From contig NZ_CP046564.1 of the NCBI RefSeq assembly GCF_009818105.1, positions 1,612,001-1,676,000 of the forward strand: a DNA stretch of 64,000 nt, read 5' to 3'. Source of the stretch: Bacillus sp. N1-1. Lineage in GTDB: Bacteria; Bacillota; Bacilli; Bacillales; Guptibacillaceae. The position numbers and the translations under genes are program-made. The notes below the pieces were generated by a model that was not told where the DNA came from, did no database searches, and saw only the letters and a program-made list of their open reading frames with translations. Of this stretch, positions 32,973 through 40,488 are shown in pieces. The stretch's first letter is position 1. The number at the start of each line of letters is the position of its first letter.

Positions 32973-33752
32973 TTAGTGGTCATCTTTCCATTCATTATGG
33001 CTAAAGTGAAAGGTTCGAACCTCAAATGGAGTCGTTTGATAGGCTTTAGCGATTCCTTCAACTGTTACTAACTCTTTCGGAACCCGCTTTAATTTAACAT
33101 GAAACGACTGCTCTTCATTAAATAATGGGTATGAGATATGAATGTTTTTCTTAGAACGCCAGTGTGTAAGAATGGCATTATCTTTCGTTAGAAAATAAAA
33201 AGATTGTGGAAATCCTTTCTTAAACCACGAAAGTTCTTCACTTTTTGAAACTCCAGGTTCTTGAAAGCAGGCGTATAGTGACAAGTCATCACAAAATTGT
33301 AGTAATTGATAATGAAAGGTGAGTAGAGATTCGGAAATGCGAAAAGTTTCTAGCAGTTGATTCTGTCTAGTGTCCTCTTCTGCATAAAACGTTTTAGCTT
33401 CCTTAGACGTTGCGTTATGAAAAAACGATTGATAATGTTTGCTACAAAGAAAACCGCCGTAAGTCGTCTTTTTTATAACATCTTCTAATCCTTTTTTGTA
33501 AAAGGTTAACTTAGGAGCGAGTGGAAAATCTAGAAAGGTATATGGGGCCTCTCGTCGATCGTTCCAAAACGGTACGTCATCGAGCGGGATCCATCCACAA
33601 TCATGATGGCGAATCGCATGTAAGACATCTTCACGATAAAGCGAATCGGGCCAGTATTCTTTACGTAACGCTGCTGCAAACTGTCCCGATAAAAGTGCAT
33701 GATCATGCTGACTAGTCATCACAAAACAATCGTTCTCCTCATAAACAATCAT
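32973..33752 (-). CDS. DUF3891 family protein
   Basis: 259 residues. MTSQHDHALLSGQFAAAL, AIRHHDCGWIPLD and FLDFP are the conserved DUF3891 segments; the His-rich patches (QHDH, RHHD) suggest metal binding and a possible HD-like hydrolase, though no activity is known. Two in-frame ATGs exist; AAAGGAT is spaced for the second (33752). It is transcribed towards the nested hairpins at 32911-32972. Confidence 0.7.
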   Translation of the reverse strand: MIVYEENDCFVMTSQHDHALLSGQFAAALRKEYWPDSLYREDVLHAIRHHDCGWIPLDDVPFWNDRREAPYTFLDFPLAPKLTFYKKGLEDVIKKTTYGGFLCSKHYQSFFHNATSKEAKTFYAEEDTRQNQLLETFRISESLLTFHYQLLQFCDDLSLYACFQEPGVSKSEELSWFKKGFPQSFYFLTKDNAILTHWRSKKNIHISYPLFNEEQSFHVKLKRVPKELVTVEGIAKAYQTTPFEVRTFHFSHNEWKDDH

Positions 33753-33827
33753 CCAATCCATCCTTTCAAGAAAAGCGTATTAGAAGCAATCGAGAGGCTG
33801 GTTAAAGAAGCTAGTTAAATAGTTGAC

Positions 33828-33850
33828 CGTTTAGCCTCGACAAGCGGTGG
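33828..33850 (-). repeat. Degenerate fragment of the 120-bp-type repeat
   Basis: On the minus strand CCACCGCTTGT...CTAAACG matches 38638-38660 of the second repeat cluster apart from four central bases. It is a decayed single copy between two minus-strand genes. Confidence 0.6.
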
Positions 33851-33904
33851 AAACCCTCGATTTGAAAGCGCCAACAAATAAACCGAGACAAAAAAGCGAG
33901 TCCA

Positions 33905-34351
33905 TTAAGGAGCACTTTTTTGTATTTCTTTAAAATTAACGCGTGCATTTGTCATATCTATTTTTGAGATTACAAATGGTTTTGTAATCGCTTGGGTGAC
34001 CATATCATCTTTTTTAGGATCGGTATAATAATAAGAAACGACGAGTTCATTATTCACCTTCTCGATGCTTTCGATGTTAACCGAATAGCCGCCTGTGGGC
34101 ATCTCACCGCGAGTAATGATAATATACAGTTCTTCACCTGATGGAATCGTAAAGGTCGATTTCTCTAACCACTTTTGTTGGACGGTCGTTTGAATATCTT
34201 TTGGCGCATTTTGCATTTCTACTGTTTCAAAAGTGATTTCTTCCTTCATTTCATCTCCTCCACTTGAATCGTCTGTAGACTGTGACGAATTATCTCCACA
34301 TCCTGCCAAAATGACAAAGACCACTGATAGTAGCAATAATATTGGACGCAA
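33905..34351 (-). CDS. PrcB-like lipoprotein
   Basis: 148 residues. Starts at TTG with AAAGGGG seven bases before. Lipobox LAGC (Cys18), Ser/Asp-rich linker, then a PrcB C-terminal-type domain: EELYIIITRGEMPTGGYSVNIESIE and VVSYYYTDP. In spirochaetes PrcB works with a protease, but here the domain is alone, so the role is unknown. Likely anchored outside the membrane. Confidence 0.7.
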   Translation of the reverse strand: MRPILLLLSVVFVILAGCGDNSSQSTDDSSGGDEMKEEITFETVEMQNAPKDIQTTVQQKWLEKSTFTIPSGEELYIIITRGEMPTGGYSVNIESIEKVNNELVVSYYYTDPKKDDMVTQAITKPFVISKIDMTNARVNFKEIQKSAP

Positions 34352-34535
34352 TGTCTTACCCCTTTCTACTCGTAACCTATATATTTAGAAAATAATTACA
34401 TGAAGTTATAATACTATCTTAAGTTTAGCGAATTTCAATAAGCTTGGAAAGAGTAAGGAGATTAAACGATTACAATTTCTTTACATAGGGTATTGAATAA
34501 TTGTGAGTAAATGGCGTAACGAAAGGAGAATAGAC

Positions 34536-34754
34536 ATGCAAAAAGAAATTTTAAGCTTTTTAAAGAACGTAGAAGAACCCGTGACAACAAGAGAGATTAT
34601 GGAATATTTATCTGGGAAGGGATACAACCCCGATGAAGAAGAGCTTGTTCGAATTATAAAAGATATGCCTCAGGGTGTGGTGAAAGAAGAATACGACGCA
34701 TCTGTTATTGATCCTTCCCCATCAGTAGTTTATAAAGCAGGACCGAACGCTTAA
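34536..34754 (+). CDS. Small winged-helix-like protein
   Basis: 72 residues, no membrane helix. EILSFLKNVEEPVTTREIMEYLSGKGYNPDEEELVRII reads like a helix-turn-helix/winged-helix core; a short tail follows. No family name recognised. AAAGGAG precedes the ATG. Its stop is four bases from the end of the convergent tiny gene at 34759. Confidence 0.5.
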   Translation: MQKEILSFLKNVEEPVTTREIMEYLSGKGYNPDEEELVRIIKDMPQGVVKEEYDASVIDPSPSVVYKAGPNA

Positions 34755-34758
34755 CGAT

Positions 34759-34848
34759 TCATTTTCGAAAACGATCGACGAAATACAAACCAAAGATTAG
34801 CAAAAATACGATTCCAACTCCATAGAGGATCTCCATGATCAAGTCCAT
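34759..34848 (-). CDS. Candidate 29-residue membrane protein
   Basis: MDLIMEILYGVGIVFLLIF then GLYFVDRFRK: a single membrane helix followed by a basic end. AAAGGAT lies eight bases before the ATG. Very short, so chance cannot be ruled out, but the helix and positive tail are typical of real small membrane proteins. Confidence 0.4.
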   Translation of the reverse strand: MDLIMEILYGVGIVFLLIFGLYFVDRFRK

Positions 34849-34979
34849 TCGATAACATCCTTTCGAAAAGCTTAATGTAAGTGTATCAAACGTTCTTATT
34901 CCTTACAGATTTTTTTGTTTTGTTCGAATGAGGAAATGATATAATAGTGGCATTGAGTTAAGCATGGAAGGATGTCGTC

Positions 34980-35501
34980 ATGAAGAATTGGAAGTTTGAT
35001 AGCTCTAAACTGATCATCTTATTTTTTATTGTGTTTATTATTGTAGGCGCTGTCAACGTAATATTCAGCGATCGGAAAATGAATACGAGTGAATACTTAC
35101 TGAGTGAAAACCAGCGAGACGTTGTTTCACGATCTGAAACGCAACCTAAAGTACCGGTCGGAGTCCTTGTAAATAGTAAGCTCGCTGAAAATAACGCCAT
35201 CACTCTTACTGCTAAATTGAAATATGAAGGGGAAGAAGAAACGGGAATAAAGGTAGTCGAAAATAGTATGTTAGATTATCAGATTACGGAACATCAAACA
35301 AACGATATTGTTATCCCTTATACATCCCCTGACCCATCTGTTCTGAAAAACGTCTCAACAGATGATATTGTTGAAGGAGAGTCACTAAAGACTGAACCAC
35401 TTGAATCTGGTGCTTACCAAATAGAAGTAAAGGTGCCGATTATAATTGATGATAAGGAAGAGAGTTTCCTGTTTCGTATTCCTGTCGAAATAACTCCATA
35501 A
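34980..35501 (+). CDS. Membrane-anchored hypothetical protein
   Basis: 173 residues. One N-terminal membrane helix (about 10-29), then an extracytoplasmic beta-rich domain with no recognised family. It does not have a lipobox. Preceded by GGAAGGA and followed by a terminator. The next gene has the same topology, and the two may serve the same envelope function; this is inference from position only. Confidence 0.5.
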   Translation: MKNWKFDSSKLIILFFIVFIIVGAVNVIFSDRKMNTSEYLLSENQRDVVSRSETQPKVPVGVLVNSKLAENNAITLTAKLKYEGEEETGIKVVENSMLDYQITEHQTNDIVIPYTSPDPSVLKNVSTDDIVEGESLKTEPLESGAYQIEVKVPIIIDDKEESFLFRIPVEITP

Positions 35502-35507
35502 TGAGCG

Positions 35508-35541
35508 CTAAAAAAACTTCCAATTAGGAAGTTTTTTTAGT
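35508..35541 (+). terminator. Rho-independent terminator
   Basis: AAAAAACTTCC aatta GGAAGTTTTTTT hairpin. Confidence 0.85.
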
Positions 35542-35626
35542 GACTATTTTTGAATGGACGACGTAAGGTTAAACATGGTAATAGAAACTGATAGAATAGA
35601 AGTATATGACAGAAGTGGGGGGCTAT

Positions 35627-37033
35627 ATGAGGAAGCTAAATCTCTATAAAATTATTGGAATTTTCTCATCTTTCGCATTGTTTCTTATCATTTTTAATCA
35701 ACTCAAGAGTGGAGAACCGAACTTTAAGGTTGATGAATCTTTGTTTGAGGTTTATGAATCCGCTAACCAATGGGAGGATTCTATGAATGATATGATCCCT
35801 CAGCTTCAGCTAGCTAGAGAGATCGGAGCATTGAATAACAGTGATCACCTTATTCCCATATTGGCAAATGATCGTGATCTTGTTATCCATAATGTGATGG
35901 TAATTAATTTTGGAGCTGTGTACATCACATACTCTTTCTCCTTGAAAGAAAATGATCAGCCGTATAATTTACCGACCTTTCATATCGGTTCCTTGCGATT
36001 TGAAGGCACCAGCGATACGGATCAATCCTTTTTAGTTAGTCAGCAGGAAGTCTCAAACCAGACAGGAAAACAGCCAGCGGTTATTAATCATCGTATTTAT
36101 CGAGCAGAAATTCTATACCCGAATAGTGAAGAGGCTGATTTCATCGAAGAATTTGCTCGCTTTTCAGATGCAGATTCGGTTATATTCGAGAATGTGTATG
36201 CACAGGATGAGGATGAGAAAATAAAACTTGAAAATCAAGAGCTTGCTTTGGAAAGTGATTTTTCGAACAATATTTATGCCAAAGCAGATCTGAATGAAAC
36301 AGTTCATACAGATGAAGGCGATTTTACTTTCACTCATTTTGAAGCTGGTCTCAATGCGAATAAATTATATATGAAAGGCAATGATGATCAACATACACGA
36401 CTAGTTATGACGAATGCAACAGAAGAAGGTTTTTATCCATTTGAACGGGTTTTATTGAAGGATGAGAAAGGGACTTATGTAGCGCTGGAACCGTTTCGTA
36501 CGTTACAAGAGACGTTTTCTTATAAAGTAAATGAAGTTGTTTTTAATAAAGATGGCCTCATTTCTAAGAGGATTACAAATGAGGATTGGGAAGCTATACA
36601 AAAAGGGAAAAAGGTCAGCCTTGGAGAATATAGCGGGTTAACTTATACTGTTCATGCTGAAAGTAATGGTGATGGCAATCAGCTGGTAATCAGAATAGAT
36701 GGAAATAAAGATCACTCGCCCCAATTATTGAATCAGGTTTACATGGAAAGCAGTCAAGCTTATGAAGATCGTCTAGGTTCTATCCCAGAAGAAGAGCGAG
36801 AATCTTATGAACAACAAAAGCCTGTATTGTTAAAAATAAAGGATAAGAATAAAAACGATATTCTGATCTATCAAACTTCATCTACAGAATCGCCGAAAGA
36901 ATTTCGGATTGACCTTGATTATGAGCATTTTTCTTCAGGATTGCCTGCGGTTATGACCTTATCAAATTTACCTAATTTCGAATCAGTCGATGTTGATTTA
37001 AAAGGGACTCTTCAATTAAATGAAAAAAAGTAA
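35627..37033 (+). CDS. Membrane-anchored hypothetical protein
   Basis: 468 residues. A signal anchor (about 8-26) precedes a large extracytoplasmic, acidic, beta-rich region without Cys. No catalytic motif is visible. The start at 35627 follows a GGGGGG run; an in-frame ATG at 35606 lies before it. Ends at a terminator 94 bases on. Family not recognised. Confidence 0.5.
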   Translation: MRKLNLYKIIGIFSSFALFLIIFNQLKSGEPNFKVDESLFEVYESANQWEDSMNDMIPQLQLAREIGALNNSDHLIPILANDRDLVIHNVMVINFGAVYITYSFSLKENDQPYNLPTFHIGSLRFEGTSDTDQSFLVSQQEVSNQTGKQPAVINHRIYRAEILYPNSEEADFIEEFARFSDADSVIFENVYAQDEDEKIKLENQELALESDFSNNIYAKADLNETVHTDEGDFTFTHFEAGLNANKLYMKGNDDQHTRLVMTNATEEGFYPFERVLLKDEKGTYVALEPFRTLQETFSYKVNEVVFNKDGLISKRITNEDWEAIQKGKKVSLGEYSGLTYTVHAESNGDGNQLVIRIDGNKDHSPQLLNQVYMESSQAYEDRLGSIPEEERESYEQQKPVLLKIKDKNKNDILIYQTSSTESPKEFRIDLDYEHFSSGLPAVMTLSNLPNFESVDVDLKGTLQLNEKK

Positions 37034-37126
37034 TAGCCATTTTAAATTTGTAGTTTGGTTTTTATAGAATCGGGAATATTCTTTATCAAACCCCCTAAGT
37101 AGTTTGAAAGTGATTTTCCCCCTGTT

Positions 37127-37157
37127 AACCGTGCTCAAATGAGTACGGTTTTTTTTA
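37127..37157 (+). terminator. Rho-independent terminator
   Basis: AACCGTGCTC aaat GAGTACGGTT (one G-U pair) then T-run. Confidence 0.85.
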
Positions 37158-37264
37158 TTATTTTTCCCATAAGCAGTGCGATTGTGTGAAGCGTTTCCAT
37201 TATGCGGAATTCGTGGTAATCTTTTAGAAGAGAGTCGATAATAGTAAGTGAAAGGATGAGGCAT

Positions 37265-37720
37265 TTGGCGAAGAAAGGAATTTTGACGGAACTTAATGAG
37301 GATCTTGTATCTTTTTTTGAAGGAGAGAAGCTTGTTATGCTTTCAACGATTGACCATGAAAGCCAAGCTCCAAACGTATCTGCCATATCGTGGGTGAAAT
37401 GTTTAGATAAGAACAATATTCGGTTTTCAGTTACAACAAATTCACGTACGATTCAAAATGTGAAAGAAAATCCTCATGTAGTATTCACGATCATTGGATT
37501 GGAAACCGTGTATTCCATTCATGGAAGTGCCTCAATCCTAGAAGATGCCATGAAAGGTGTTTCACTAAAGCTTGCGAAGATTAATGTAAATGTCAATCAA
37601 GTGATTGAGACAATGTTTTGGGGCGCTAAAATCACAATAGAACCTCAATACGAAAAAACATATAATCAAAAGAAAGCAGAGGAATTGGATAAAGAAGTGT
37701 ACGAGTCCTTGTTGAAATAG
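37265..37720 (+). CDS. Pyridoxamine 5'-phosphate oxidase-like protein
   Basis: 151 residues, split-barrel flavin-binding fold: EKLVMLSTIDHESQAPNVSAISW, FSVTTNSRTIQNVKENP and ETVYSIHGSASIL. Similar proteins bind FMN or F420; the substrate is unknown. The start may be TTG at 37265, spaced to AAAGGATGAGG, or ATG at 37256, which abuts the AAAGG. No terminator was seen behind it. Confidence 0.7.
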   Translation: MAKKGILTELNEDLVSFFEGEKLVMLSTIDHESQAPNVSAISWVKCLDKNNIRFSVTTNSRTIQNVKENPHVVFTIIGLETVYSIHGSASILEDAMKGVSLKLAKINVNVNQVIETMFWGAKITIEPQYEKTYNQKKAEELDKEVYESLLK

Positions 37721-37822
37721 CAACAAACTTTCTTATCGCAATTTTTTGTGATTTAATGGAGTAAACAAGCATTTCGTGCTATCACCCTGACGAAGGCACC
37801 AGGAAACGAGGTTGATTCCCAG

Positions 37823-38449
37823 ATGGAGTGGGAAATGATTAAAGACTTTTTAAATGAAGAAACAATCAAACAATGGCTAGGTCAATATCGTGCTCTTGGA
37901 CCATTGCCAGGAATTTTACTCCCTATGCTAGAAGCGGTCATTCCGATATTGCCGCTCTTTCTATTTGTGGCAGGCAATGCAGCGGCGTATGGTTTCTGGT
38001 ACGGCTCGTTGCTTTCATGGCTTGGTGCATCTCTAGGTGCTCTGATTGTTTTTATGGTGGTCAGGCGGCTTGCAAGACAGCGCTTCATGCGAGTGGTAAC
38101 AAAACATGCCAAAATAGAAAAGACACTGCGCTGGATTGAGCGACATGGGTTTGGGATGGTGTTTTTGCTTTTATGTTTTCCATTTACGCCCTCGGCTTTA
38201 ATCAATGTGGTAGCAGGTCTTTCGAATATGAGTATTCGAAGTTTTGTATTAGCTGTATTACTTGGAAAAATGGTGATGATCTCGATCGTTTCTTTTATTG
38301 GACATGATGTTTTTGCGTTAATTCACCAACCACTGCAGATGGTTCTTATCCTTGTAGCGATCGTTCTTCTTTGGGGGGCAGGCAAATTAATTGAAGTGAA
38401 ACTAAATCAGCGTCCTCGTAAGCATCGCACCGAGGATCAGGCGAGATAG
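37823..38449 (+). CDS. TVP38/TMEM64 (DedA-like) membrane protein
   Basis: 208 residues with five to six membrane helices. The VTT-domain features are FVAGNAAAYGFWYGSLLSWLGASLGALIVF (30 residues, about 49-78) and the re-entrant FLLLCFPFTPSALINVVAGLS. Relatives are thought to scramble or transport lipids. The basic C-terminal tail (RPRKHRTEDQAR) faces the cytoplasm. Ribosome-binding site is weak at the chosen ATG; 37835 (MIKDFL) is an alternative. A terminator follows. Confidence 0.75.
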   Translation: MEWEMIKDFLNEETIKQWLGQYRALGPLPGILLPMLEAVIPILPLFLFVAGNAAAYGFWYGSLLSWLGASLGALIVFMVVRRLARQRFMRVVTKHAKIEKTLRWIERHGFGMVFLLLCFPFTPSALINVVAGLSNMSIRSFVLAVLLGKMVMISIVSFIGHDVFALIHQPLQMVLILVAIVLLWGAGKLIEVKLNQRPRKHRTEDQAR

Positions 38450-38453
38450 AAGA

Positions 38454-38482
38454 AAAGCCATGCCGGTTACGGCATGGCTTTT
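38454..38482 (+). terminator. Rho-independent terminator
   Basis: AAAAGCCATGCCG gtta CGGCATGGCTTTT, long perfect stem. Confidence 0.85.
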
Positions 38483-38522
38483 GCGTGTTTATGGAATGGA
38501 AAAGATATGTTCAAGAGTTCTA

Positions 38523-38914
38523 AGATCTCCGTTTCTAAACGCTCGTCTCCGCTTTTCGTGTCTAGCTCCAGTGGGCAGGGTCTCGATCGCTTCACCTTAT
38601 CAAATGAACACAAAGACCGTGTTCTTTTGATAAGGCTCCACCGCTTGTCGACCCTAAACGCCCACTTCCGCCTTTCGTGTCTAGCTGCGACTCGCAGAAA
38701 CTACGATATTTCACTCTTTCACCAGAACACAAAGGGCGTGTTCTAGTTCAAGAGTTCCAATATCTCCGTTTCTAAACGCTCGTCTCCGCTTTTCGTAGAT
38801 CCAGCTGCAGCGTCCACACTCTGCCACTTCACCTTTTCATCCGAACGCAAAAACCGTGTTCAAATGAAAAGGCTCCAGTGCCTGCCGTGTCTAAACGGGC
38901 GCTTCCGCTTTTCC
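38523..38914. repeat. Three diverged copies of the 120-bp-type repeat
   Basis: Hairpins at 38595-38635, 38714-38754 and 38832-38872 share the head GAAC(A/G)C, seven-base loop, GTGTTC, but have different outer arms: CCTTATCAAA/TTTGATAAGG, CTCTT/AAGAG and CCTTTTCAT/ATGAAAAGG. Flanks share CGCTTCCGCTTTTCG and TCTAGCTCCAG-like blocks. The cluster fills the space between the TVP38 terminator and the cotJC stop. Confidence 0.9.
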
Positions 38915-38916
38915 AA

Positions 38917-39486
38917 CTAAAATATCCGTTTCTTGTCTCTTTCTTCTTTCAGTATTTCAACGGCTTCTCGGAAGCGTTGGGAGTGGATGATTTCGCGTTC
39001 TCTTAGGAAGGCGAGGGAGTCGTTTAGGTCTGGGTCGTCTGATAAGTCGATGATCCATTGGTAGGTGGCTCTTGCTTTTTCTTCTGCGGCGATGTCTTCG
39101 TATAGGTCAGCGATGGGATCGCCTTTTGCGGCGATGTAGCTTGCTGTCCATGGGACGCCTGCTGCGTTGTGGTAAAAGAGAGCTTTATCATGATTGGAGT
39201 AGTGGGCGCCGAGCCCGGCTTCTTTCATTTGGTCTGCTGTGGCATCTTTTGTTAGTTTGTATACCATCGTGGCGATCATTTCCAGGTGAGCGAATTCTTC
39301 TGTTCCGATGTCCGTTAGTAAACCAACAACTTTATCTGGAATTGTATAGCGCTGGTTCAAGTAGCGAAGAGCTGCAGCCAGTTCACCATCGGCTCCTCCA
39401 TACTGCTCGATTAAAAACTTTGCTAGCATGGGGTTACATGTGCTTACTTTGACTGGGTATTGCAATTTTTTTTCATACACCCACAT
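38917..39486 (-). CDS. cotJC: Spore coat protein CotJC, manganese-catalase type
   Basis: 189 residues. A di-manganese catalase fold: ELAAALRYLNQRY, GTEEFAHLEMIATMVYKL with the Glu/His ligands, and EEKARATYQWIIDL. Third gene of cotJABC on the minus strand, probably part of the forespore-surrounding coat in the mother cell. It ends next to the repeat cluster. Confidence 0.95.
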   Translation of the reverse strand: MWVYEKKLQYPVKVSTCNPMLAKFLIEQYGGADGELAAALRYLNQRYTIPDKVVGLLTDIGTEEFAHLEMIATMVYKLTKDATADQMKEAGLGAHYSNHDKALFYHNAAGVPWTASYIAAKGDPIADLYEDIAAEEKARATYQWIIDLSDDPDLNDSLAFLREREIIHSQRFREAVEILKEERDKKRIF

Positions 39487-39507
39487 ATAATGTACATCCT
39501 TTCTGAG

Positions 39508-39774
39508 TTAGACTTGCCACGGCCATGGTGCATCTTTCCAATCCCATGGATAGTTTGAATAACTGTTCCCGTATTGTTGCAATGGACCATATTCTTTTTC
39601 ATATCGCTTCTTAAGCTGTTTTTTCATTTTTGCGTACTCATTGAATTGTTGAATGGCCTCATAATCATTTGGATGGGTATCAAGGTAAAGGGTTAGATCT
39701 ACGAGAACGAAATCTACGGCCTGAAGTTCTTCCAATAGCTCATAATACTCTTTGGGCAATTGTTTTTGAGACAT
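39508..39774 (-). CDS. cotJB: Spore coat protein CotJB
   Basis: 88 residues. YYELLEELQAVDFVLVDLTLYLDTHPND and the Trp/Pro end (YSNYPWDWKDAPWPW) are family hallmarks. It lies 3 bases after cotJA and 21 before cotJC, one operon. Confidence 0.95.
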   Translation of the reverse strand: MSQKQLPKEYYELLEELQAVDFVLVDLTLYLDTHPNDYEAIQQFNEYAKMKKQLKKRYEKEYGPLQQYGNSYSNYPWDWKDAPWPWQV

Positions 39775-39777
39775 GGT

Positions 39778-39993
39778 TTACTCCTCCCGCTTTGAAGGAT
39801 AAGGGTACGGATCATAGAAAGCTTTCCAGAGCGTTCCTTTACGTAGCGCTTCACGAGCAGAGTATTGTTCAAGACCAGGCGGCTGAAACCCCATGTAGAG
39901 GTTAGGGGGGGTTGAGTAAGATTTCACTCGAATCGGAGGACATGGATCAAACGGACTGACATAAGGCTCGTAAAACTTTCTGTGTGTATACAT
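39778..39993 (-). CDS. cotJA: Spore coat protein CotJA
   Basis: 71 residues. Proline- and tyrosine-rich: SPFDPCPPIRVKSYSTPPNLYMGFQPPGLEQYSAREAL region (with typical CotJA QP-LEQF-like segment), then GTLWKAFYDPYP. First gene of the operon with strong GGAGG ribosome-binding site. Confidence 0.9.
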   Translation of the reverse strand: MYTHRKFYEPYVSPFDPCPPIRVKSYSTPPNLYMGFQPPGLEQYSAREALRKGTLWKAFYDPYPYPSKREE

Positions 39994-40028
39994 TTAGTGA
40001 CCTCCTTCTGTACGAATCTCTACTCTTA

Positions 40029-40050
40029 AGATGTATGAACGAAAAAAGAA
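40029..40050 (-). promoter_or_regulatory. Possible sigma-E promoter of cotJ
   Basis: On the minus strand CATACATCT (40037-40029) resembles the sigma-E -10 box CATACAnT; a CATGATT-like -35 lies 13 bases upstream and is a weak match. cotJ is sigma-E controlled in B. subtilis. Confidence 0.35.
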
Positions 40051-40066
40051 ATCATGAATGACAAAT

Positions 40067-40100
40067 AAAAAAGCACTTCCAAAAGTGGAAGTACTTCTTA
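40067..40100 (-). terminator. Rho-independent terminator
   Basis: Minus strand: AGTACTTCCA cttt TGGAAGTGCT, then T-run, behind the small gene at 40105-40299. Confidence 0.8.
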
Positions 40101-40104
40101 GTCT

Positions 40105-40299
40105 TTACATTTTATTAACTGTATTGTTCCAGGTTGCGAGCATGTTCTTTAAGTCGTGAAGATCTGATTTGAATGGATAGTCAGTTGAAACACTGCGCTT
40201 CTGCCCATCATCTAGCTTTTCATAACTATGAACAAATTCGGTCATGTCTCGTGTAAGCCGATTTAATTCCCATTTAAACGTTTCAAATTCCTTTTCCAT
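40105..40299 (-). CDS. Small hypothetical protein
   Basis: 64 residues, highly charged and helical (KEFETFKWELNRLTRDMTE), no membrane helix. Strong AAGGAG ribosome-binding site. No family recognised. It has its own terminator, so it is separate from cotJ. Confidence 0.5.
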   Translation of the reverse strand: MEKEFETFKWELNRLTRDMTEFVHSYEKLDDGQKRSVSTDYPFKSDLHDLKNMLATWNNTVNKM

Positions 40300-40488
40300 T
40301 TTGAAAACTCCTTTATGATCAATTTCTTATGAGTACTATACCCGTGCGTAGGGAGGTGGAAACTAGAGAGTGTTCCATTTGGTATTAATTGTCGTTTGGT
40401 ATGCGAACGTATTTTCTTATCCTGCTATTCAATTCATTGAAAACATGAGATAATAGACAAAGAATTTACGGTGTAGGAGGTAGAACAA

